7,728 bases of DNA, taken from positions 1-7,728 of the forward strand of contig JANSYB010000080.1 in assembly GCA_024742655.1 (NCBI GenBank), read 5' to 3'. The notes below the pieces were generated by a model. That model was not told the origin of the DNA. It ran no database searches and worked only from the letters and a program-made list of their open reading frames with translations. The position numbers were made by a program, and so were the translations under genes. Numbering within the stretch: position 1 is the first letter of the stretch; each line of letters starts with the position of its first letter. Shown here one piece after another: positions 1 to 6,094 of the stretch. The DNA is from Paracoccaceae bacterium (lineage in GTDB: Bacteria > Pseudomonadota > Alphaproteobacteria > Rhodobacterales > Rhodobacteraceae).

Positions 1-16
1 GAATAAAGTCTGGGTC

Positions 17-2167
17 ATGGCAGAGCAGGGCAACGCAACACAATCCGATCAGCCGTATCCGCGCTGGTTCGACGAACTTCGTCCCGGCGGCGAGGGTGAG
101 GGCTTCGTCGAGAAGCATTTGCGCCATTCGCTGATGTTCGTGCGCCGCCCCGTGAACCGCCTCCTGGTGACCTTCGACAACCTGTCCAACGTGAATGACA
201 GCTCGATCGAGCGGGAGCCCTGGGCCTTCAAGTTCGCGCAGGACATCAACATCTCGCATCTGGGCGTGATGGCGCATGTGGCGGACTGGTATCGGTGTCC
301 TGATCTGATCGACCGGTTTCAAAAACTGGCCTCAGAGGGGTTTTTCGACGGGTACGACCGGGTCGTATTCGCGGGCGTATCGATGGGGGGCTATGCCTCG
401 ATCGCGTTCGGCTCTCTGGTGCCCGGGGCGCACGTCGTGTCGGTCAACCCGCAAAGCACGCTGGATACCGACCTTGTCCCCTGGGAGACACGTTACGAGG
501 GCGGACGGCGGCAGGACTGGACGCTTCCCCTGTCGGATGCAGCGGCGTTGACCGCCGGTCTGGAGCGGGTGAATATTTTCTATGATCCCTATCACGCGTT
601 GGACAAGAAACATGTCGGCCGGTTCAGCGGTGACAATATCTATATTTTCAACTGTCGCTATTCGGATCACAAGACAGCCGTCTTCATGCGCAAGATCGGC
701 GCGCTCAAGCCGGTGATGACGCATGCGATTTTCGATGAGCTGACCGAGGACGCCTTTTACAAGCTTTATCGCGGCCGCCGCGACCTGCGCTGGTTCAAGA
801 GCGCGGTGACGACCTATTTCCATGAAAAGGGCCGTGACCAGACGGCCGACCGGTTCGGCGTGGCCTTTCGCAAGCGCCTGCGTCGCATCATGCGCGAACA
901 GGAACGCGAAGAGGCCAGATCGACCACCGATGAACAGGTCGGGGCCGACACCGCCGAGGACGATTTCGCGCTGGAGGATGATGGTGCCTTCAACGGTGCC
1001 GATGAGGCCGATTGGCAGGAAGCGCCAGAGAAACCGACGGATGCCGAAGCTGAAAAGCCTTTGAAGACAGCCGGTGACACGCCCGCCAAACCCCGCAAGG
1101 AAAAGAAGGCCGATACCCCGCCGCCCCGCCCCATCGGGCAGCGCGGCAATGATCGTTGTGGCATCGTGACCACGATGAAGAACGAAGGCCCCTTCATGCT
1201 GGAATGGGTGGCTTATCATCGGGCGATCGGCTTCACAGATTTCCTGATCTACACGAATGATTGCGACGACGGCACCGACCGCATTGCGATGCGCCTTGAG
1301 GAGTTGGGTGTCGCCAAACATGTCGACAATGTCTTCAAGCAAGGCGCCAGCCCGCAACGGGTGGCCCTGCGCCGGGCGCTGGCGGAGCCATTTTACCAGG
1401 AATGTGACTGGGTCATCTGTTCGGATTGTGACGAATTCCTGAACGTGCGCGCGGGCGACGGACGCCTGCCGGCCCTGTTCGAGGCCGTGGGCGAGGCGGA
1501 CGCGATTTCGCTATGCTGGAAGATTTTCGGCTGCGGGGATCAGGTAGCCTACGAGGATGAGTTCATCACGCAGAATTTCACCTGGAGCGCACAGGAGGAT
1601 TTCCGGGGCAAGTACAAGGCGCTTGGCCTCAAGACGATCTTCCGGCCCTCCGAGGCGATCAGGAAGTTCGGCGTTCACCGCCCCAAGTTCGACGGGCGCC
1701 CCGAGGGGTTCATCTGGAAGGATGCCGGAGGTCAGCCAATGCCCGAGAAGTATTTCGAGGCGGGGTGGTCTGCCTATCCCGCCTTTCGGCATGACCATGC
1801 ACGCCTTCATCATTATGCCGTTCGCTCCGTCGACAGTTTCCTGGTCAAGCGGGATCGCGGCCGCACCAACCATATCGACCGCGATCAGGGCGTGGCCTAC
1901 TGGGCGGATCTCAACCTCAACATGGAAGAGGATGCCTCGCTGGTGCCAACCGCCGAACAGACGCGCCGCGAATTCGATGCGCTGTTGCAGGACCGGGATC
2001 TCGCCCGTCTGCATGCCGAGGCCTGCGCGTGGCACCGTGCCAAGATCGCGGCGCTGAAATCGAACGAGGAGTGGGCGGCGCTGCATGACCTTCTGCAAAT
2101 GATCAACCGCCCCGGTGAGATGCCGGTCAATCGTGATCAACTGTTGCAGGACCTTGCGGCGGAATGA
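17..2167 (+). CDS. Fusion of alpha/beta-hydrolase-like domain and GT2-type glycosyltransferase
   Basis: 716 residues in three parts. Residues about 30-290 look like an alpha/beta hydrolase: nucleophile elbow GVSMGG with Ser122, possible acid Asp190 or Asp196 (YDPYHALDKKH), possible base His218 (SDHKT). Residues about 295-375 form a charged, Pro/Ala-rich linker. Residues about 380-690 are a glycosyltransferase of the GT2_4 type: start VTTMKNEGPFMLEWVAYHR, DxD-type SDCDEF at 469-474, late HHYAVRS and VKRDRGR. The protein probably transfers a sugar onto a surface or secreted glycan; the N-terminal domain could add or remove an acyl group (inference). No signal peptide or membrane segment is visible, so it is likely cytoplasmic. 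The next gene overlaps its stop by 4 bases. The start is uncertain: no clear ribosome binding site precedes ATG17, and the frame is open to the window edge, so the gene may begin earlier. The glycosyltransferase call is firm; the hydrolase activity is not. Confidence 0.82.
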   Translation: MAEQGNATQSDQPYPRWFDELRPGGEGEGFVEKHLRHSLMFVRRPVNRLLVTFDNLSNVNDSSIEREPWAFKFAQDINISHLGVMAHVADWYRCPDLIDRFQKLASEGFFDGYDRVVFAGVSMGGYASIAFGSLVPGAHVVSVNPQSTLDTDLVPWETRYEGGRRQDWTLPLSDAAALTAGLERVNIFYDPYHALDKKHVGRFSGDNIYIFNCRYSDHKTAVFMRKIGALKPVMTHAIFDELTEDAFYKLYRGRRDLRWFKSAVTTYFHEKGRDQTADRFGVAFRKRLRRIMREQEREEARSTTDEQVGADTAEDDFALEDDGAFNGADEADWQEAPEKPTDAEAEKPLKTAGDTPAKPRKEKKADTPPPRPIGQRGNDRCGIVTTMKNEGPFMLEWVAYHRAIGFTDFLIYTNDCDDGTDRIAMRLEELGVAKHVDNVFKQGASPQRVALRRALAEPFYQECDWVICSDCDEFLNVRAGDGRLPALFEAVGEADAISLCWKIFGCGDQVAYEDEFITQNFTWSAQEDFRGKYKALGLKTIFRPSEAIRKFGVHRPKFDGRPEGFIWKDAGGQPMPEKYFEAGWSAYPAFRHDHARLHHYAVRSVDSFLVKRDRGRTNHIDRDQGVAYWADLNLNMEEDASLVPTAEQTRREFDALLQDRDLARLHAEACAWHRAKIAALKSNEEWAALHDLLQMINRPGEMPVNRDQLLQDLAAE

Positions 2168-3102
2168 CCGATCGACCCTACATCGTCCTGCACGGTGGGT
2201 TTCACAAGACGGCCACCAGCCATATTCAGTCGATGCTGGCGCGCAATTCCAAGGCGTTGCAAAAGGCGGGCGTGCATTATGTGCATCACCGCGACACGCG
2301 TAAACGCCTGACTGTCCCGGTGCAGTGCAATGTCTACAACAAGCTGGGCATGGATTGGGACCCGAAGATTTCCGACGAGGAACTTCTGGAGATGACCGGG
2401 GCATTCTACGAAGAGGTTCTGGAAGATCGTCCCAAACGCCTGATCCTGTCGGACGAAAACATGGCCGGGCATTGCGGTCACTGCGTCAAGCGCGGTGTGC
2501 TGTATCGCTGGCGTCGCCGCCTGATCGAGGTGTTCGCGGCGCAATTTCCCGATGGCGTGGACGAGGTGCACCTGGGCCTGCGCAACTACGCTGATTTCTT
2601 TGCCTCGGCCTATGTCGAATACCTGCGCTCGGTTACGGGGCAGTGGTTCGTGGATGAACGCAAAATGCGCCGGCAGGTGATGGAGAACATGCCGAGCTGG
2701 CACAATATCCTGAAATCCGTGGTCACGCTGTTTCCCGGTGCACGGCTGTATGTCTGGAGATACGAGGATTTCCGGCAGATCGATCGCCGGATCCTGTCCA
2801 ATCTGTGCGGACCGGATATAGATGCCGGCGCCCTGAAAGAGCCCAAGGATCGCAACAAGCGTCCGACCGCATCGGGGCGTGCCGTGCATGAACTTTTGCA
2901 GCTGATCCACAAGGAAGGCGCCGATTACGCACTGGATCAGCGCGTGGCGTTGCAGGAACAATACCCGCGCGGCAAGGATTTCGGGGGCTACGACCCGTGG
3001 ACACCCGCGGAGCGCGCGCATCTGACCCGCATGTATGAGCGGGACCTCGACGACATTCGCACCAATCCTGACATCACTGTGATCGAAGCCGGGCATGACT
3101 AG
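2164..3102 (+). CDS. Sulfotransferase-like protein (P-loop, PAPS-binding type)
   Basis: 312 residues. A P-loop-like 5'-phosphosulfate motif, GGFHKTATSHIQ, lies at residues 11-22 right after the first beta strand (YIVLH), the usual place in sulfotransferases that use PAPS. Residues 138-155 (LGLRNYADFFASAYVEYL) fit the 3'-phosphate-binding motif, with Arg140 and Ser148. Members of the family move sulfate to hydroxyl or amino groups on sugars and lipids. No signal peptide or membrane helix is seen, so it is probably cytoplasmic. Its ATG overlaps the stop of the preceding glycosyltransferase gene (ATGA). The only nearby AGGA (2148-2151) sits 12 bases upstream, so translational coupling is likely. 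The context suggests sulfation of the glycan made by its neighbours (inference). Many such proteins in marine alphaproteobacteria are only named by similarity, and the acceptor is unknown. A P-loop kinase-like role is the main alternative. Confidence 0.75.
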   Translation: MTDRPYIVLHGGFHKTATSHIQSMLARNSKALQKAGVHYVHHRDTRKRLTVPVQCNVYNKLGMDWDPKISDEELLEMTGAFYEEVLEDRPKRLILSDENMAGHCGHCVKRGVLYRWRRRLIEVFAAQFPDGVDEVHLGLRNYADFFASAYVEYLRSVTGQWFVDERKMRRQVMENMPSWHNILKSVVTLFPGARLYVWRYEDFRQIDRRILSNLCGPDIDAGALKEPKDRNKRPTASGRAVHELLQLIHKEGADYALDQRVALQEQYPRGKDFGGYDPWTPAERAHLTRMYERDLDDIRTNPDITVIEAGHD

Positions 3103-3160
3103 TCGCTGTGGCCTTGCCGCGCCAGTTTGCGCACCGTTTTTCGCCGGGTTCAGCGAATGG

Positions 3161-3189
3161 TTGCCCGATCAGGCGCACCCGCCTAGACA
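3161..3189 (+). promoter_or_regulatory. Weak sigma70-like promoter candidate before the GT-methyltransferase gene
   Basis: TTGCCC (3161-3166) and TAGACA (3184-3189) are exactly 17 bases apart in the 141-base gap before the ATG at 3244. They match 4 of 6 and 3 of 6 consensus bases. No terminator is visible after the sulfotransferase gene, so read-through from upstream is equally possible. Low confidence. Confidence 0.25.
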
Positions 3190-3243
3190 CGTGAACAAAA
3201 CAGGCCGCCCGCGGGCTTGGGCCAAAGACAGACGAGGCAGGAT

Positions 3244-4824
3244 ATGAGCACGGATTACGAAATCGGGATGCTCTGGGTCGAGGGGCCGTTGAGTTATGTT
3301 GAGGTTCTCTGCGCGCAGTCATTCCTTGATGCCGGGCACCATGTGAAACTCTATCACTACAAGGATGTTCAGAATGTCCCCGAGGGCGTTGAACTGATCC
3401 ACGGGGATACGGTTCTGGAAATCGACAAGTTCATTCAGCATGGGCGCACTGGAAGTTTCGCGCTCTTTTCCGATGTGTTTCGCTATCACCTTTTGCAGCA
3501 GAATGACCGGATGATCTGGGCCGATCTGGATGCCTATTGCGTCAAGCCGTTCGCATCGCATACCGGGCATTTCTTTGGATGGGAGTCCGACACCCACATC
3601 AATGGCGGTGTGCTGGGCCTTCCGCCGGACAGCGATGCGCTTGGTCAGCTGCTGGAAATGAGCGAGGATGAATACGGCATTCCGGAATGGTATTCGGATC
3701 GCGAAAAGGCACGGCTGCAGCAGTTGAAGGACGAAGGAACGCCCATTCACGTCGGTGACATGAAATGGGGCGTCTGGGGGCCGCAGGCGGTCACGCATTA
3801 TTTGCAGAAAACAGGCGAAGACAAATACGCCTTTCCGATCGAGGGGCTTTACCCTGTCGGCTTTCGCGACCGGCGTTTGCTGATGCGCGCGCGGGCCACC
3901 CAGAAGGTTCAGAACATGATCACCGACAACACGTACTCGGTGCATTTCTATGGCCGCCGCGTGCGCGAATTCCTGTCGGATATCGGCGGCATGCCCGAAC
4001 CGGACAGCTGGATGGACCAGATATTGAAGAAACACGAGATCGATTGCGAGGCCGCGCCGGTTCTGTCACGCGCCGAGAAAGCGGCGCTGAAGGCCGAGGA
4101 GGCTGCCGGCCGGATCAGGACCGCCCCACGCGTGGCCACCGGCAAGGGGGGGGCGAATCTGACGGATCTGGCGGACCGGTTCGGGTCGGACAAGGGATCG
4201 ACCAAGCACAGATACACAGAACTCTATCATATGCTGTTGCACCCTTACCGGGAGCGGGACTTCAACTTTCTCGAAATGGGCCTTCTGATCGGTGGCCCGG
4301 AGCAGGGCCATTCGCCCGAGCGTGAGACGACAGATGCACCGTCGATACGCATGTGGCTGGAATACTTTCCCAACGCGCATATCCATGGCCTCGATATCTC
4401 GGATTTCACGTGGTTCAAGGATGAGCGGTTCACCTTTCATCGCTGCGACATGGATGAACGCGACGAGATCACCGAAGCGATCGAGGAGATCGACCCCGCC
4501 CCCCTTATCGTGCTGGATGATGCCAGCCATGCCAGCCACCATCAGCAGAACGCCTTTCTGGAGATTTTCCCGCGTCTGGAGTCAGGTGGCCTCTACATCA
4601 TCGAGGATCTGCGCTGGCAGCCGGAAGCGTACGAAAAACCCGGTATAACAAAAACGGCAGAGCTGTTCCGAAGCTGGCTGGAAAAGCGGGTGTTCGAACA
4701 TAGCGACCCGGTCATTGCGGCGGAATTCAATGCGCTCTCCGAGGATATCTCGGGCTGTATCATCGAAACGGCACGGTTCCTGCGCGGGCGCAAGGATCAG
4801 GTCGTCGTCATTCACAAGAAATGA
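3244..4824 (+). CDS. Bifunctional glycosyltransferase (DXD type) and O-methyltransferase
   Basis: 526 residues from the ATG at 3244, chosen over an upstream TTG at 3217 because GAGG (3234-3237) lies 6 bases before it. Residues 1-265 resemble GT32/capsule-type sugar transferases (Gly_transf_sug): a Rossmann-like start (YEIGMLWVEGPLSYVE), FSDVFRYHLL at 75-84, DXD as ADLDAYCVKPF (Asp94, Asp96), and WGVWGPQAV at 175-183. Residues 266-304 are an Ala/Glu/Lys-rich linker. Residues 305-526 resemble the MycE/macrocin class of SAM-dependent sugar O-methyltransferases: LADRFGSDKGSTKHRYTELY, glycine motif FLEMGLLIGG (343-351), DDASH (425-429) and IIEDL (452-456). In that family such acidic residues bind Mg2+ and the histidine is the general base. 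The product probably adds a sugar and methylates a hydroxyl of it or a neighbour (inference). A G8 run sits in the linker. A terminator hairpin follows directly. Confidence 0.8.
   Translation: MSTDYEIGMLWVEGPLSYVEVLCAQSFLDAGHHVKLYHYKDVQNVPEGVELIHGDTVLEIDKFIQHGRTGSFALFSDVFRYHLLQQNDRMIWADLDAYCVKPFASHTGHFFGWESDTHINGGVLGLPPDSDALGQLLEMSEDEYGIPEWYSDREKARLQQLKDEGTPIHVGDMKWGVWGPQAVTHYLQKTGEDKYAFPIEGLYPVGFRDRRLLMRARATQKVQNMITDNTYSVHFYGRRVREFLSDIGGMPEPDSWMDQILKKHEIDCEAAPVLSRAEKAALKAEEAAGRIRTAPRVATGKGGANLTDLADRFGSDKGSTKHRYTELYHMLLHPYRERDFNFLEMGLLIGGPEQGHSPERETTDAPSIRMWLEYFPNAHIHGLDISDFTWFKDERFTFHRCDMDERDEITEAIEEIDPAPLIVLDDASHASHHQQNAFLEIFPRLESGGLYIIEDLRWQPEAYEKPGITKTAELFRSWLEKRVFEHSDPVIAAEFNALSEDISGCIIETARFLRGRKDQVVVIHKK
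4146..4153 (+). repeat. G8 homopolymer in the interdomain linker
   Basis: Eight consecutive G residues span codons 301-304 (Lys-Gly-Gly-Ala), between the glycosyltransferase and methyltransferase domains. Loss of one G reads on as Gly-Arg-Ile and stops at the TGA at 4160-4162, giving a 305-residue transferase-only protein. Gain of one G adds about 57 unrelated residues and stops at 4323-4325. I noticed no longer single-base run in the window. Confidence 0.95.
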
Positions 4825-4850
4825 AAAAGGGGCGGCCGCAGCCGCCCCTT
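4824..4850. terminator. Intrinsic terminator between convergent genes
   Basis: A perfect 8-base GC stem, GGGGCGGC (4829-4836) and GCCGCCCC (4841-4848), encloses the loop CGCA. On the minus strand the stem is followed by five T, so it is a classical terminator for the fasciclin gene that ends at 4877. On the plus strand only TT follows, so ending the methyltransferase gene (stop at 4822-4824) is weaker but plausible. Confidence 0.85.
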
Positions 4851-4876
4851 GATATGCCGTGACACCGGGGGAGATG

Positions 4877-5356
4877 TCACTTGGGCATGATGACACCGTC
4901 GATGACGTGGATGACGCCATTCGAGGTTTCGATATCCGCGGTCACGACGTTTGCACCGTCAACGGAAACACCGCCTTCGGTCATGATGGTGACTTTGCCG
5001 CCCTGGACGGTCTCGGCCATCATGTCGTTGCTCAGATCGCCCGACATGACCTTGCCCGCCACCACGTGGTAGGTCAGGATCGCGGTCAGCTTGTCCTTGT
5101 TTTCGGGCTTGAGCAGATCCTCGACGGTGCCCTCGGGCAGGGCCGCGAATGCCTCGTCCGTAGGGGCGAACACGGTGAACGGGCCATCGCCCTTGAGTGT
5201 ATCGACCAGCCCGGCCGCCTGAACAGCGGCGACCAGCGTGGTAAAGCTTCCGGCCTCGACGGCGGTGTCCACGATATCCTTCTTGTCCATCGCGAACGCG
5301 GTGGTACCCGAAACGACGGCCGCGGCCGTCAGGGCGAGATAAGTTCTGCGAAACAT
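4877..5356 (-). CDS. Secreted fasciclin (FAS1) domain protein
   Basis: 159 residues with one FAS1 domain. A Sec signal peptide is clear: [17 protein letters not shown] followed by TTAFA, with probable cleavage after Ala22. The mature part carries the FAS1 landmarks: H1 motif [14 protein letters not shown] (61-74), YHVV (96-99) and H2 motif [12 protein letters not shown] (147-158), ending one residue later. Length is typical for a one-domain bacterial FAS1 protein. It should be exported to the periplasm or outside. FAS1 domains mediate adhesion or protein contact; a precise role here cannot be read. The start is firm: AGGAGGA (minus strand, 5362-5368) lies 5 bases before the ATG. A leader with two hairpins and an ECF-like promoter candidate lie upstream, so it is probably transcribed on its own or together with the DUF302 gene. 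The terminator at 4829-4848 ends its transcript. Confidence 0.93.
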   Translation of the reverse strand: MFRRTYLALTAAAVVSGTTAFAMDKKDIVDTAVEAGSFTTLVAAVQAAGLVDTLKGDGPFTVFAPTDEAFAALPEGTVEDLLKPENKDKLTAILTYHVVAGKVMSGDLSNDMMAETVQGGKVTIMTEGGVSVDGANVVTADIETSNGVIHVIDGVIMPK

Positions 5357-5361
5357 GAGTG

Positions 5362-5368
5362 TCCTCCT
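5362..5368 (-). promoter_or_regulatory. Strong ribosome binding site of the fasciclin gene
   Basis: On the minus strand this reads AGGAGGA, 5 bases before the ATG at 5356. It is among the best Shine-Dalgarno matches in the window and fits a highly translated secreted protein. Confidence 0.85.
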
Positions 5369-5382
5369 GAGTGACAGTTTCG

Positions 5383-5402
5383 AGATGCCGTTGTTGGCAT
5401 CT
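5383..5402 (-). promoter_or_regulatory. Stem-loop in the fasciclin gene leader
   Basis: A perfect 7-base inverted repeat (AGATGCC and GGCATCT on the plus strand) encloses a 6-base loop. It lies 14 bases upstream of the ribosome binding site of the fasciclin gene. It could stabilise the mRNA, affect translation, or be a dimeric repressor site. On the plus strand it is followed by a T-rich run, but no plus-strand gene ends here. Confidence 0.5.
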
Positions 5403-5409
5403 TGTTGTC

Positions 5410-5423
5410 TTTACGGAGGTAAA
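5410..5423 (-). promoter_or_regulatory. Small hairpin exposing an anti-Shine-Dalgarno sequence
   Basis: TTTAC and GTAAA form a 5-base inverted repeat with a 4-base loop. In the minus-strand transcript CCUCC (5415-5419) spans the loop and the first stem base; it is complementary to GGAGG in the fasciclin ribosome binding site about 50 bases downstream. Regulation by pairing is a hypothesis. Confidence 0.35.
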
Positions 5424-5518
5424 CGCCGCCCGGTTCAGCGGGGATTTCCGCCGGTCCCATTTGACGAAATGCGCGTGGGACCTAAGCCGGACGTTTCGCG
5501 TCTTTCCACTCAAACATG

Positions 5519-5547
5519 TGTTATCTCAGGTGACGGATCCGTGATCA
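5519..5547 (-). promoter_or_regulatory. ECF-sigma-like promoter candidate for the fasciclin gene
   Basis: On the minus strand TGATCA (5542-5547) and TAACA (5519-5523) are 18 bases apart. This is one base off in each box from the Rhodobacter RpoE consensus recalled as TGATCC-N18-TAAGA. The -35 box overlaps the DUF302 stop codon, and a perfect palindrome ACGGATCCGT (5533-5542) covers the boundary of the -35 box and the spacer. The predicted start near 5512 would give a leader of about 155 bases. No expression evidence is available. Confidence 0.35.
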
Positions 5548-5985
5548 TTCCATGCCGATCGCGGACCGTGTCAGCCCGTCCAGAAGGGCTTCGACCTTTT
5601 GCATTTCGCCAGCCGGGAAGGTGCGATAGCCGATGATGACCTCGCCCGGCGTTTCCGCCAGTTCCGCGATGAAGATATGATAGGGGCAGAAGGCGATGTT
5701 CATGATGTCCGCCTCCATGACCTCGCGCGAGACAGAAGCCGAGCAAAAGGAATAGGCGTCAGCCGCCTTGTAGAGAACGACATCGGATCCCACGTCGCCG
5801 CGTGTCCGCTCCAGCATCTCGCCCACGTGGCTGACGTGATCGATAACCAGCCCGGCATCAAGGATCGCGCTTTCCAGGCCGAAAGACACATCCTCGAAGG
5901 CCTGGTCGGTGGTATAGGTTACCATGTCCTGTGCCAGAACAGGTGTCGCGGCCAGCAGGGCCGTGGCAAAAGCAATCGTTTTCAT
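5545..5985 (-). CDS. Secreted DUF302 domain protein
   Basis: 146 residues from the ATG at 5985, preceded by AGGAGA (minus strand, 5992-5997) at 6 bases. The frame runs open further upstream to an ATG at 6096, but that version would bury the signal peptide. Residues 1-19 (MKTIAFATALLAATPVLAQ) form a Sec signal peptide with likely cleavage after Ala18. The rest fits DUF302: TTDQAFEDVSFGLESAILDAGLVIDHVSHVGEML as the first strand-helix unit (25-58), then FCPYHIFIAEL (99-109), where DUF302 proteins usually have a cysteine, then GEVIIGYRTFPAGEMQKVEALLDGL. The two cysteines, Cys81 and Cys100, could pair or bind a ligand in the periplasm (inference). The biochemical function of DUF302 is not established. 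The gene is divergent from the FMN/Fe-S gene and lies upstream of the fasciclin gene on the same strand, 188 bases away. Confidence 0.87.
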   Translation of the reverse strand: MKTIAFATALLAATPVLAQDMVTYTTDQAFEDVSFGLESAILDAGLVIDHVSHVGEMLERTRGDVGSDVVLYKAADAYSFCSASVSREVMEADIMNIAFCPYHIFIAELAETPGEVIIGYRTFPAGEMQKVEALLDGLTRSAIGME

Positions 5986-5991
5986 GACGCG

Positions 5992-5997
5992 TCTCCT
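5992..5997 (-). promoter_or_regulatory. Ribosome binding site deciding the DUF302 start
   Basis: Minus-strand AGGAGA, 6 bases ahead of the ATG at 5985. It supports this start over the in-frame ATG at 6096, which lacks one and would add 37 residues before the signal peptide. Confidence 0.8.
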
Positions 5998-6040
5998 TTG
6001 CGGTTGTCGTCGGTCGACGGTGTTGGAATAGTGCCACCAG

Positions 6041-6079
6041 ATTGCACGTGTGATCGCAATAGCGCATTGCGCAGGATCA
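6041..6079. promoter_or_regulatory. Inverted-repeat cluster in the divergent promoter region
   Basis: Between the DUF302 and FMN/Fe-S genes are three half-sites, ATTGC (6041-6045), GCAAT (6056-6060) and ATTGC (6066-6070). They give a perfect repeat CGCAAT-N5-ATTGCG (6055-6071) and an overlapping GCGCA-T-TGCGC (6062-6072). TGATC (6051-6055) and GATCA (6075-6079) are also inverted, and CACGTG lies at 6045-6050. A shared operator for both genes is plausible. No convincing -35/-10 pair was found in either direction. Confidence 0.4.
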
Positions 6080-6083
6080 AACC

Positions 6084-6087
6084 GGAG
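6084..6087 (+). promoter_or_regulatory. Ribosome binding site deciding the FMN/Fe-S gene start
   Basis: GGAG lies 7 bases before the ATG at 6095. It favours this start over an in-frame GTG at 6050 that would add 15 unconvincing residues and overlap the operator-like repeats. Confidence 0.7.
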
Positions 6088-6094
6088 ACATGTC

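Noticed and set aside
385..390. G6 run in the nucleophile-elbow codons, and a similar G6 run at 6170-6175
   Set aside because: Six G encoding Met-Gly-Gly or Leu-Gly-Gly are ordinary at this base composition and lie inside folded or membrane segments, not at a domain boundary.
332..3096. Long minus-strand reading frames opposite the first two genes (332-1357, 1511-2404, 2137-3096)
   Set aside because: Their translations show no recognisable domain and mirror the codon pattern of the plus-strand genes, which carry clear motifs. Long antisense frames are common in GC-rich DNA.
3207..3216. Palindrome GCCCGCGGGC before the GT-methyltransferase gene
   Set aside because: Short, loop-poor and without a T run; it is expected by chance in such GC-rich DNA and is not a terminator.
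3217..3243. TTG start giving a 9-residue longer GT-methyltransferase
   Set aside because: No ribosome binding site in front of it; the ATG at 3244 has GAGG at 6 bases.
4859..5374. Plus-strand reading frame across the fasciclin gene
   Set aside because: It is His/Gly/Asp-rich without domain features, while the opposite strand encodes a full signal peptide and FAS1 motifs with a strong ribosome binding site.
6031..6047. Sigma54-like sequence TGCCAC followed by TTGCA in the divergent spacer
   Set aside because: The spacing is one base short and the invariant GG of the -24 element is GC.
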